Below, piece by piece: positions 57,219 to 64,000 of a DNA stretch of 64,000 nucleotides. The stretch is from Arthrobacter sp. E3 (GTDB taxonomy: Bacteria; Actinomycetota; Actinomycetes; Actinomycetales; Micrococcaceae). The stretch spans positions 1-64,000 of the forward strand of contig NZ_JAFMPX010000011.1 of the NCBI RefSeq assembly GCF_017353415.1. The letters are read 5' to 3'. The position numbers and the translations under genes are program-made. Below the pieces are notes generated by a model that made no database searches, had not been told where the DNA came from, and was given only the letters and a program-made list of their open reading frames with translations. Position 1 is the first letter of the stretch; every line of letters begins with the position of its first letter.

Positions 57219-57255
57219 AGGGACCAGCAGAAATCAACAAACCGGAAGGACGAAA

Positions 57256-57729
57256 ATGAACGACGGCAACAATGAACCAGTCGAGATATCCACGCGCATG
57301 GGGCCGGGCGAATGGACCGATGAATCAATGGAAGAGCTGATCGCGTCCTACCAGCAGAAGTTGCGCACTATGGGCGCCCTTGATGACCAGATCAAAACCT
57401 CTGTGGAAACTTTTGAGAACGGATCTGCCACCGTCCATGTGAGCTGGCAGCGCACGGGGGCTCAAACCTTTGCAGAAAACGGGCAAAGTCTCGTGGCGGA
57501 GACCGAAGGCTCTCGCGGGCAGGGCGAGCACATACCGGCCGGCGAAACGACGACGGACTCCAAGGGCTTGGGAGCCGTACTAGGCGACGCTGATCGCTCA
57601 GCCATTGATGCGCCTCCCACTCAGCGGGCCATGGAGGCGGAGAGGAACCAGCAGACGCCCGACCTCCTCCTCTATACGGATGAGGAAGGAAAGACCTACG
57701 CGGAGGAAGTTGCCCCAGCCAAAGAATAG
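57256..57729 (+). CDS. Hypothetical acidic protein
   Basis: 157 residues. I do not recognise it. The first 80 residues could form a small folded domain (EWTDESMEELIASYQQKLRT, then SVETFENGSATVHVSWQRTG); the rest is polar, Gly/Glu/Thr-rich and probably disordered. No signal peptide or membrane helix. The ATG at 57256 follows GGAAGGA; the frame extends upstream to 57103 through the promoter. It begins a run of small proteins that may be stress-linked. Confidence 0.65.
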   Translation: MNDGNNEPVEISTRMGPGEWTDESMEELIASYQQKLRTMGALDDQIKTSVETFENGSATVHVSWQRTGAQTFAENGQSLVAETEGSRGQGEHIPAGETTTDSKGLGAVLGDADRSAIDAPPTQRAMEAERNQQTPDLLLYTDEEGKTYAEEVAPAKE

Positions 57730-57802
57730 ATCAGCTACAGGGCACAGCCGTAACAAGATGCCTCATCGCATGTCTTTGGAAGAAACCGCCGTTTAACGTT
57801 TC

Positions 57803-58681
57803 CTACCCGGCGTGGGGGAGCCGAGCCTCAAGTACACCTTCCACAACTCTCGTTTCAAAGAACGCCTGCGGCGACGTGGCTGGCCCACCTGTCACCTGTC
57901 CAGTGGCAAGTGAGAACCTGCTCCCATGCCAAGGGCATTCCACGCATGGAACCCCCTTGACCTCCAAAACCTCTCCGTCGCTCAACGGTCCGGAGAGGTG
58001 TGAGCACTCGTTGGACAGCACCGTCGCCTGCCCGTTGGCAACACGCCACACCAAGACGGATACCTCCCCCACCATGCGCTTCGTAAGTTTGCCGGGCGCT
58101 ATGTTCGCCAGCCTGTCCACTGGGTGCCAGCCCGAGCTCACGAGGTGGGGCACGGATTCGGCATGGTTCGCGCCAGCTGCCAAACGGTAGGCCAGCTGTC
58201 CGCCAAGTGTCCCGCCAAAAGCAACAATGGCAAGTGCCGCTGCGGAGGCAATAGTTCCTGCCCTGTTTCGTTTGGTGCATCGCAGCACCAGGGATGCCCC
58301 AAACAGAAGCGCTCCTGTCGCATTGGCTGCGGAATGCACCAACCCCACCCGCTGATGTTGGGGGTGCAGTTCCAGCCAGTCCGCCAAGCCCGACAACACG
58401 GCAGGGGCGGCGCTCGCCAAGCCGACAGCAATAAGAACCCTCGACGCAGTGCTGGCGCCAGGAACAAAGTCCAAAAACACGGCCGAAGTCCAAGCACCTA
58501 TTGGTATTTGCACTGCGAGCGGGTGCACAGGGTGTCCCGTGGGCACTCCATGAAGGATGTCCTTGACCGGCCCCGGACGGATAACTTGGCGGACCATTTG
58601 TCTAACAGCTGCCACAGCCCCATCCAAGACGTACGCGTTTTCCAGCCCATCCAGCATTTTAAACGGCAAAAGTGTTTCCAT
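57803..58681 (-). CDS. Rieske 2Fe-2S protein fused to a DUF2231 membrane domain
   Basis: 292 residues. Residues about 45-170 form a DUF2231-type membrane domain with four hydrophobic helices (GHPVHPLAVQIPIGAWTSAV, then several Ala/Leu-rich helices). Residues about 185-290 are a Rieske domain with complete ligands Cys226-x-His228 (NECSHLSGPL) and Cys249-x2-His252 (CPWHGSRFSL). It probably passes electrons at the membrane, partner unknown. The ATG at 58681 has GGAGG 5 bp upstream; a GTG one codon earlier is too close to it. Confidence 0.85.
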   Translation of the reverse strand: METLLPFKMLDGLENAYVLDGAVAAVRQMVRQVIRPGPVKDILHGVPTGHPVHPLAVQIPIGAWTSAVFLDFVPGASTASRVLIAVGLASAAPAVLSGLADWLELHPQHQRVGLVHSAANATGALLFGASLVLRCTKRNRAGTIASAAALAIVAFGGTLGGQLAYRLAAGANHAESVPHLVSSGWHPVDRLANIAPGKLTKRMVGEVSVLVWRVANGQATVLSNECSHLSGPLSDGEVLEVKGVPCVECPWHGSRFSLATGQVTGGPATSPQAFFETRVVEGVLEARLPHAG

Positions 58682-58798
58682 CACAGCCTCCTTGCCGCTT
58701 CAAGCGGCTCGATTCCAACGGGTTTTGAGATTAAGCGTGATTTTCCATTCTTGTCCCATCCAGTCTGTCCGGATACTTTTCACAGCGGTGGTCGTTGT

Positions 58799-59071
58799 TC
58801 AGTTCGCGTTGCGTTCCAGTTTTAGTGCAGTTTTCTTAGCGGCACGCTGAGTCAATACTTGGATGACAGCGCCCGTCAGAGCGGTGGCGACAGCAAAAAC
58901 CAACACCCCTGGCAGTGGATTGTTGAGGTTCTGCGTTTCCCTGGGCGGTTCATGTCCGGTACTTTTCCGCCAGACCGTGTCCAGTCCCTTTCGGGCAAGT
59001 GCTCCGGTGCCCAAACTTGCGCCGAGACTAAGGAGTTTGATCAGAATTTGCATGCGATTCGGTCCGTTCAT
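58799..59071 (-). CDS. DUF4235 family small membrane protein
   Basis: 90 residues. The pattern KLLSLGASLGTGALARKGLD, VWRKSTGHEPP and a C-terminal hydrophobic helix (LPGVLVFAVATALTGAVIQV) followed by basic residues fits the actinobacterial DUF4235 proteins. Function unknown. The start is uncertain: ATGs at 59071 and 59053 are both possible, neither with a strong ribosome-binding site. Confidence 0.7.
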   Translation of the reverse strand: MNGPNRMQILIKLLSLGASLGTGALARKGLDTVWRKSTGHEPPRETQNLNNPLPGVLVFAVATALTGAVIQVLTQRAAKKTALKLERNAN

Positions 59072-59299
59072 TGATTCGTAGTCCCATCTTTGCCAAAATC
59101 CGCACCTCAAACAAGGGCTTTGTGCCTGCCTCGCGCAGAGGTTCACCATCATCTCGCTTCATTGAAGCCGTTAGTGGTTACAGTGGGGTTTAGCGCGTCG
59201 CCGGGAAAACCGCAGAACTGGAGTTATGTCCACTTTCCGCGGCGGCCTTGCAGCAATAAACTACCGAAACACGCCGCACGCTCAGACAAGGAGATGTCC

Positions 59300-59638
59300 A
59301 TGAAAGCAAAGTTGACGTTTATAGCGGGACTGGCGGTTGGCTACGTCGCAGGCACCCGCGTGGGACACCGCGGGTATGAAAGCTTGAAACATAATGCACG
59401 CGCCCTCTGGGAGACGGACACCGTACAGGAAACAGTGCAGAATTTGGAAGATTCGATCAAGGAAGAATCGAAGGACCTCGGTTTCCGCCTGTTTGGCAGG
59501 GTGGTGGGCCGCAGGGAAGCTGCCGCTGTCGAAACCAAAACTCTCCCCGATGTGGACTCCGACCCCGCCTTGAATGACGAAGTGGGCCAGGATTGGGCCG
59601 ATGAAGGTGGCGCCGTGCCCCCGGGCCCCGCAAACTGA
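59300..59638 (+). CDS. Small YtxH-like membrane-associated protein
   Basis: 112 residues. A short N-terminal hydrophobic segment with glycines (LTFIAGLAVGYVAGTRVG), then an amphipathic helical part (QETVQNLEDSIKEESKDLGF) and an acidic tail. This build resembles YtxH-type general stress proteins, without a strong family match. The ATG at 59300 has AAGGAG 6 bp upstream; an ATG at 59294 is too close to it. The gene is divergent from the DUF4235 gene. Confidence 0.65.
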   Translation: MKAKLTFIAGLAVGYVAGTRVGHRGYESLKHNARALWETDTVQETVQNLEDSIKEESKDLGFRLFGRVVGRREAAAVETKTLPDVDSDPALNDEVGQDWADEGGAVPPGPAN

Positions 59639-59727
59639 TATGGTACGACACCTGATATCGCACGGTATTGCTCGCAAATAACAGCAACAGGTCTACAACC
59701 AAGAAAACAACATACAAGGAGAAAATC

Positions 59728-59991
59728 ATGAGCAACGACAAAGACGTGGCGGCAAACGATCCCGCCAACAACAGCAAGCCGGCATCAGTGCCCAAGGAAT
59801 CCGGGTACGGATCCCCGACGCCTGAGGAAGAAATGCCCGCCGGCCACGCGAGCACTTCCGGTCCGGCGGACGAGCAACCGTTGGAGGCGCCTTCGACAGA
59901 TGCACCAATCAACGACGGCAACGCCGACTCCGCACGCGGAGACCGTGAGTCCTTCTCTTCAGAGCCCGACGAAGACGCTTCCGGGGCCTAG
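59728..59991 (+). CDS. Small acidic hypothetical protein
   Basis: 87 residues, almost entirely Asp, Glu, Ser, Asn, Pro and Gly, with no hydrophobic core, so probably disordered. AAGGAG lies 8 bp before the ATG, which supports translation. No family recognised. It follows the YtxH-like gene by 89 bp and precedes the acyl-CoA dehydrogenase-like gene by 37 bp. Confidence 0.55.
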   Translation: MSNDKDVAANDPANNSKPASVPKESGYGSPTPEEEMPAGHASTSGPADEQPLEAPSTDAPINDGNADSARGDRESFSSEPDEDASGA

Positions 59992-60028
59992 CCGGAACCG
60001 CACCCTTTATCCCCGAGAAGGCGGCAGA

Positions 60029-61165
60029 ATGTCATCAACGTTTCCTCGACCGTCTGCAGCAGGCGATCACTACGAGACCCCGTCAGCTTTTGGCGTGCGT
60101 CTTGGCAATCCGAGCGCAGCAGGTACGGACATTACGACGTTTTTGCATGATCTCCACGAAGCGGCTTCCAGCTGCAGCGGGCACATTCCTGCGCTGCTGG
60201 AACTCGCGCGCGAGCTCGGACACAGCCTGCCCCGCCCTCAGCAAGGGAACACCCTGCAACTGTGGGAGTCCTTGGCCACCCTCGGGGCCGCGGACCTCAC
60301 AGCTGCAAGGGTTATCGAACCACATTTGGATGCCTTGGCCATTCTCGACCAAGGCGGCCAAGGAGGGATGCATCCAGATGACTCCACTTGGGGTGTCTTT
60401 GCTGCACAAGGACCAGGCCAACAGTTGCTGGCCACCCCGGCGCAGGACGGCTGGCGACTAGACGGGCACAAGCCCTGGTGTTCGCTCGCGGATGATCTCA
60501 GCCACGCACTTGTCACGGCAAGGACGGATGTAGGCATGCAGCTGTTCGCCATCGATTTGCGCCAGCCAGGGATCACCACCACTGGACGGCCCTGGAGCGC
60601 AATGGGGCTGCCAACTGTGCCAAGCCGTGGCCTCTTGCTGGCCAACGTTCCTGCCGTGCCAGTTGGCGGTGCGGGCTGGTACACGCAAAGGCCTGGATTC
60701 TCTTGGGGCGGTGTGGGAGTCGCAGCCATCTGGCACGGCGCGGCGACAGCCCTGGCCAGGCGCCTGCACCGACATTGTCTCTCCCGCGAACCGGATCAGA
60801 TCGCTCTGTGGCAGCTTGGCAGCGCCGATCAAGCGCTGTGGTCCTCCCGGTCTTCCTTCCAGTCGGCGGCGGCCGTGGTCGACCCGCCCGCGGCGGGCAC
60901 TTCCGTCCCTACTCCCACCCTTGACACCCCTGCTCTCATCGCCGCGCGGGTCCGGGCCACCGCAGTCTCAACCGCGGAGAGCATCCTGACGCTAACAGCG
61001 CACGGCATGGGGCCGGAGCCGCTGGCGTTCGAACCCGAACATGCCCAGCGTGTAGCTGATCTGGAGCTATACCTCCGCCAAGACCATGCCGAACGCTCCC
61101 TCGCGGCGCACGGCAGTGCAGTGCTCGAGGTGTCAGCCACCGACGGCGGAGCACCGCCATGGTAG
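60029..61165 (+). CDS. Acyl-CoA dehydrogenase-like flavoprotein
   Basis: 378 residues. The ACAD fold is suggested by LWESLATLGAADLTAARVIE in the N-terminal helical part, WGVFAAQGPGQQLLATPAQDG and WRLDGHKPWCSLADDLSHAL in the beta domain, and a helical C-terminal part. The beta domain has the usual G-x-K-x-W-x-S order as GHKPWCSL. The C-terminal domain looks divergent and I cannot place the catalytic glutamate or the final FAD/CoA contacts, so the reaction is uncertain. Its end overlaps the next gene by 7 bp. The ATG at 60029 follows GAGAAGG. Confidence 0.75.
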   Translation: MSSTFPRPSAAGDHYETPSAFGVRLGNPSAAGTDITTFLHDLHEAASSCSGHIPALLELARELGHSLPRPQQGNTLQLWESLATLGAADLTAARVIEPHLDALAILDQGGQGGMHPDDSTWGVFAAQGPGQQLLATPAQDGWRLDGHKPWCSLADDLSHALVTARTDVGMQLFAIDLRQPGITTTGRPWSAMGLPTVPSRGLLLANVPAVPVGGAGWYTQRPGFSWGGVGVAAIWHGAATALARRLHRHCLSREPDQIALWQLGSADQALWSSRSSFQSAAAVVDPPAAGTSVPTPTLDTPALIAARVRATAVSTAESILTLTAHGMGPEPLAFEPEHAQRVADLELYLRQDHAERSLAAHGSAVLEVSATDGGAPPW

Positions 61166-62520
61166 CTTTCACCCACGATCAGAAAACCACTGCCGAAGCG
61201 GAATGGCTGGCCAGCCCCCTCATTGCCGGCATGCCCGTTCTGAGCCTCGACTGGGACGCATTGACGAAGATTGTGGTTGTCGCTGCCCACCCCGACGACG
61301 AAACCCTCGGCGCCGCCGGGCTGCTGCAACTTGCGGCCGTCCGGGGGGTGGACATTCAGGTACTCGTTGCCACTTTAGGAGAGAACTCACATCCTTCCTC
61401 CCCCACCCACACACCGGGACGGCTTGCCGCGCGGCGGGTCATCGAGCTTGAAAAAGCGTTGGAAACCCTCGCCCCGAGTGCGCGGCACAAGGTGCTGGGG
61501 CTGCCCGACGGCCAAGTTGTTGCCCATTCGCTCGAGCTGGAGCGGGAAATCACAACCGCCGCTCAGCCCGGTGGCAGTGCCACATTGATAGTGGCCCCCT
61601 GGTCCGCGGACGGTCACACGGACCACGACGCCGCTGGAGCAGTGGCAGCCAAGGCAGCTGCAGCGACAGGCAGCATGTTGCTGGAATATCCCATCTGGTT
61701 GTGGCATTGGGCTTCCCCTGAAAACCATGACGTGCCCTGGCCTGCGCTGCGCAAGTTGGCGTTGGGTGAGAAAGAACAGGCGGTGAAGGCCGCGGCCATG
61801 TCCGCCCACATCTCTCAAATTGAGCCTCTCTCTGACGCAGCAGGGGATGAGACTCTCTTGTCCCCCGCTCTGTTGTCGCACTTCGAGCGGAGCTTTGAAA
61901 CGTTCGTTGATACGGCCGGGCACTTCACACCGTCGGGCGTTGATTCACAGCAGTGGCTTGCCACCCAGTTCGATGCCATTCACGTCGATGGTGCCGAACC
62001 ATGGGACCCGACGTCGTGGTACGAGCGGCGCAAACGTGCGCTGCTGCTCGGAACGTTGCCCCGTGACCGTTTCCATTCAGCCTTGGAACTGGGCTGCTCA
62101 ACTGGAGCGCTCACTGCTGATCTGGCAACCCGATGCGATCTAATCACCGGAGCCGACGCAAGTGCGGAAGCGGTCGCCACTGCCACACAACGGCTGGCAC
62201 TGGCCGGCAACGTTGACATTATTCTTTCCACACTGCCGCGAGACTGGCCGGACGGATGCTTCGATTTGTTTGTGCTCTCCGAAAGCGGGTACTACTTCAC
62301 GGCAACGGAACTTTCGGAAGCTGTGGAACGAATGGTTGGTTCAGCACTGATGGATGCATACTTGGTGGCATGCCACTGGCGCCATCCAATTGATGGCTGG
62401 CCGTTGGGAGGCGACGACGTCCACCGGCTGCTTCGTGCCAACAAGCACCTTTCACTGCTTGGCTCCTATGCTGAACAGGACTTCTTGCTCGAGGTGTTCC
62501 AGCTTCAGGAGAGCCCGTGA
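61159..62520 (+). CDS. PIG-L deacetylase fused to a class I SAM methyltransferase
   Basis: 453 residues. Residues about 35-245 are a PIG-L/LmbE N-acetylglucosaminyl deacetylase-like domain: the zinc motif VVAAHPDDETLGAAG (His44-Pro-Asp-Asp47) and a second site DGHTDHDAAG (His153 to Asp157). Residues about 285-450 are a NodS-like methyltransferase with SAM motif I at 310-318 (ELGCSTGAL) and GADASAEAVATATQRL. The enzyme could remove an acetyl group from an amino sugar and methylate the freed or nearby group. It overlaps both neighbours (7 bp and 4 bp). Confidence 0.87.
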   Translation: MVAFTHDQKTTAEAEWLASPLIAGMPVLSLDWDALTKIVVVAAHPDDETLGAAGLLQLAAVRGVDIQVLVATLGENSHPSSPTHTPGRLAARRVIELEKALETLAPSARHKVLGLPDGQVVAHSLELEREITTAAQPGGSATLIVAPWSADGHTDHDAAGAVAAKAAAATGSMLLEYPIWLWHWASPENHDVPWPALRKLALGEKEQAVKAAAMSAHISQIEPLSDAAGDETLLSPALLSHFERSFETFVDTAGHFTPSGVDSQQWLATQFDAIHVDGAEPWDPTSWYERRKRALLLGTLPRDRFHSALELGCSTGALTADLATRCDLITGADASAEAVATATQRLALAGNVDIILSTLPRDWPDGCFDLFVLSESGYYFTATELSEAVERMVGSALMDAYLVACHWRHPIDGWPLGGDDVHRLLRANKHLSLLGSYAEQDFLLEVFQLQESP

Positions 62521-63209
62521 ACGACGACGTGGAGGAGATCGCCGTCGTCGTTCCGTCTAGGAATGAGGCCCGCTTACTCCCCCGGGCTCTGTCAGCCCTC
62601 GACGAATCCGCGCGCCGTCTGACGTTGAAGTTTCCGCAGGTCAAGATCTCCCTCACGGTGGTGTTAGACAGTTGCACCGACACCTCCGCGCAAATTCTGG
62701 CACACCACCCCCATGTGCGGATTCGCAGGATCGCCGCGGGCCGGGTTGGGGCTGCCCGCAATGCGGGGATAGCTGCAGTGATGTCAGCGTCCCGCGTGGA
62801 GCCGGTAAGGTTGTGGATCGCCAATACAGATGCCGACAGTGCAGTACCGCCGCAGTGGCTGGAACACCACTACTCCCTGGCTGTGGCTGGCGCGGACGTG
62901 CTGGTCGGCACGGTTGAACCCTTTCACACGGAACTTTCCGCTGCACGGTTGGCGCAGTGGCATGCCAGCCATGACCTCCGTGAGGGTCACCCGCACATTC
63001 ACGGTGCCAATCTGGGCTTCCGAGCGGACATTTTCACGGCCCTGGGCGGCTTTGCAAATATTGGCTTGCATGAGGACCACCAATTCGTTGTGAGCGCGCG
63101 CTCACGGGGCTTCTTAGTCCACGCTACGGATTCCTGTCGTGTTCGCACCTCAGGACGCCTGCAGGGAAGGGTGGAGGGCGGCTTCGCCGATTTCCTTGCA
63201 AGTCTGTAG
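62517..63209 (+). CDS. Family 2 glycosyltransferase
   Basis: 230 residues. GT-A fold: IAVVVPSRNEARLLPRALSA at the N-terminus, VLDSCTDTSA, AGRVGAARNAGIAAV, the metal-binding WIANTDADSAVPPQWL, and GANLGFRADIFTALGGFANI with the base-like GLHEDHQFV. The GTG start at 62517 overlaps the previous stop, with AGGAG upstream. It should add a sugar from a nucleotide donor; with the upstream deacetylase-methyltransferase it suggests modification of a small glycoside or glycolipid. Confidence 0.87.
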   Translation: MNDDVEEIAVVVPSRNEARLLPRALSALDESARRLTLKFPQVKISLTVVLDSCTDTSAQILAHHPHVRIRRIAAGRVGAARNAGIAAVMSASRVEPVRLWIANTDADSAVPPQWLEHHYSLAVAGADVLVGTVEPFHTELSAARLAQWHASHDLREGHPHIHGANLGFRADIFTALGGFANIGLHEDHQFVVSARSRGFLVHATDSCRVRTSGRLQGRVEGGFADFLASL

Positions 63210-63268
63210 AGCGCTCTGAGACACGCCTATGTGATTAAGACATCAACGCCACCCAGCTGAGCGCGGCT

Positions 63269-64000
63269 TCAGCCATGTCCACCTGTAAGCAGCGCCAAGA
63301 CAGCACTGTCTATTTGGCGTTTGAGATCTGCGACTTTGCCCTGCTCAAAGAGACCGATGACCCGGGGGTTTATATAAGATTCCTTGGCGACTGTAGGGGT
63401 GTTGTGGAGCCAATCCGCGGCATCCCGTATTGCCGCCGTGATTGCCTCGGGAGAACTGGAGCCTGCCCGCTGCGACCGGGCCAGGGAAATCGAGGCCACT
63501 ACTGTGCCCTGCCAGGTCCGGAAGTCCTTGGCGGTGAACCCGTGCCCCGCCACCTCTCCCAGGTAGCCATTAACTTCAGTGTCGGAGATCGCATGCCACA
63601 GTTTCCGACGCCCTGAGAAGGATGCGTGGCACAGTGCCGGACTGGAGCGGGGAGTGTGCGGGATGGACGCAAAGTAGTCCTGCAGCAAAGAGTCGTTGAT
63701 GCTCACATCCCACTCACCGGCTGATTTGCCCCGGAACATTAGGTGCACCACGTCAGCTTCAATGCTGACGTGGCGCCGCTGCAGGGTTGTCGCACCAAAG
63801 GAGCCGTTCTCCGCCGCGTATGCTGCTCCGCCGACGCGCATGCCGACCTTGTCCATGAGCCGGACGGCAGCGGCCAAAGCGCGACGCCGGGCATTGTCAT
63901 TCTGTTTCAAATCGCGGGTGACGGCTCGTCTAAGTGCCGGCAAACGCTGACCGAATGCGAGCGAACGGATGAATTTCTCCTCGTCCCGTATTTCCCTCCA
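63269..64000 (-). CDS. DNA topoisomerase IB (5' end outside the window)
   Basis: 244 codons are visible; the frame is open to the window edge. The C-terminal catalytic domain of the poxvirus-like bacterial topoisomerase IB is clear: LPALRRAVTRDL, MRVGGAAYAAENGSFGATTL (with the first catalytic Arg), MFRGKSAGEW (Lys), AKDFRTWQGTV (Arg) and the nucleophile Tyr in AKESYINPRVIG. Asn is at the position of the viral active-site His (LHNTPTVAKESY), as is common in bacterial forms. It relaxes supercoiled DNA. It is convergent with the glycosyltransferase gene. Confidence 0.88.
   Translation of the reverse strand, partial: WREIRDEEKFIRSLAFGQRLPALRRAVTRDLKQNDNARRRALAAAVRLMDKVGMRVGGAAYAAENGSFGATTLQRRHVSIEADVVHLMFRGKSAGEWDVSINDSLLQDYFASIPHTPRSSPALCHASFSGRRKLWHAISDTEVNGYLGEVAGHGFTAKDFRTWQGTVVASISLARSQRAGSSSPEAITAAIRDAADWLHNTPTVAKESYINPRVIGLFEQGKVADLKRQIDSAVLALLTGGHG

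Noticed and set aside
1-64000. CRISPR arrays, insertion sequences, tRNA or rRNA genes
   Set aside because: I looked for regularly spaced repeats, transposase-like frames with inverted ends and tRNA signatures in the intergenic gaps and saw none.

Overview
The window looks like chromosome of a high-GC Gram-positive bacterium of the family Micrococcaceae (Arthrobacter sensu lato is my best guess). The basis is the GC-rich codon use throughout, the homodimeric-type pyruvate dehydrogenase E1 end, menaquinone-type SdhCAB next to narGHJI, a glyA-soxBDAG-purU sarcosine operon of the corynebacterial/arthrobacterial kind, many starts that look leaderless, and actinobacterial small proteins (DUF4235, Rieske-DUF2231). 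No database search was possible. I saw no tRNA, rRNA, CRISPR array, insertion sequence or prophage.

Region 1 (1-21.7 kb) is a purine-to-central-metabolism block. After the 3' end of aceE come a guanine deaminase and an AzgA-type purine permease (minus strand), then xdhABC (hypoxanthine/xanthine to urate). An AllR-like IclR regulator on the minus strand faces a long plus-strand series: malic enzyme, malate synthase, a DUF6986 aldolase-like protein, ureidoglycine aminohydrolase (allE), hydroxypyruvate isomerase, tartronate semialdehyde reductase, glyoxylate carboligase, glycerate kinase, allantoinase (allB) and an orphan dihydrolipoyl acyltransferase (E2). Glyoxylate from ureide breakdown can leave by two routes: malate synthase plus malic enzyme to pyruvate, or Gcl-Hyi-GlxR-GlxK to phosphoglycerate. 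Uricase, HIU hydrolase, OHCU decarboxylase and allantoate amidohydrolase are not in the window.

Region 2 (21.8-37.5 kb) holds a secreted CAP/VCBS-repeat protein, an MDR oxidoreductase and a small cupin. It then has a respiratory block: sdhCAB followed after only 59 bp by narGHJI, then a GAF-ANTAR regulator (minus) and flavohaemoglobin hmp for the NO made during nitrate respiration.

Region 3 (37.5-53.2 kb) is a creatine/sarcosine catabolic region. The minus-strand operon glyA-soxB-soxD-soxA-soxG-sdaA-purU is divergent from a GntR/FCD regulator and a YkvI-type membrane transporter. A second, plus-strand unit carries an MHS-family MFS transporter, creatinase and an IclR regulator. Together they take creatine to sarcosine plus urea, sarcosine to glycine plus a one-carbon unit, and then serine to pyruvate. 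Two palindromes point to GntR control of both glyA-sox and the YkvI gene. A strong promoter overlapped by GTTGC/GCAAC inverted repeats precedes the MFS-creatinase unit.

Region 4 (53.2-64 kb) is mixed: SOUL haem-binding protein, SDR, membrane-anchored alpha/beta hydrolase, cardiolipin synthase-like phospholipase D, several small envelope or stress-like proteins, a Rieske-DUF2231 fusion, then a translationally coupled three-gene cassette (acyl-CoA dehydrogenase-like, PIG-L deacetylase fused to a methyltransferase, family 2 glycosyltransferase) and the 3' part of a topoisomerase IB gene that runs off the window. The three-gene cassette is the best candidate for an undescribed pathway.
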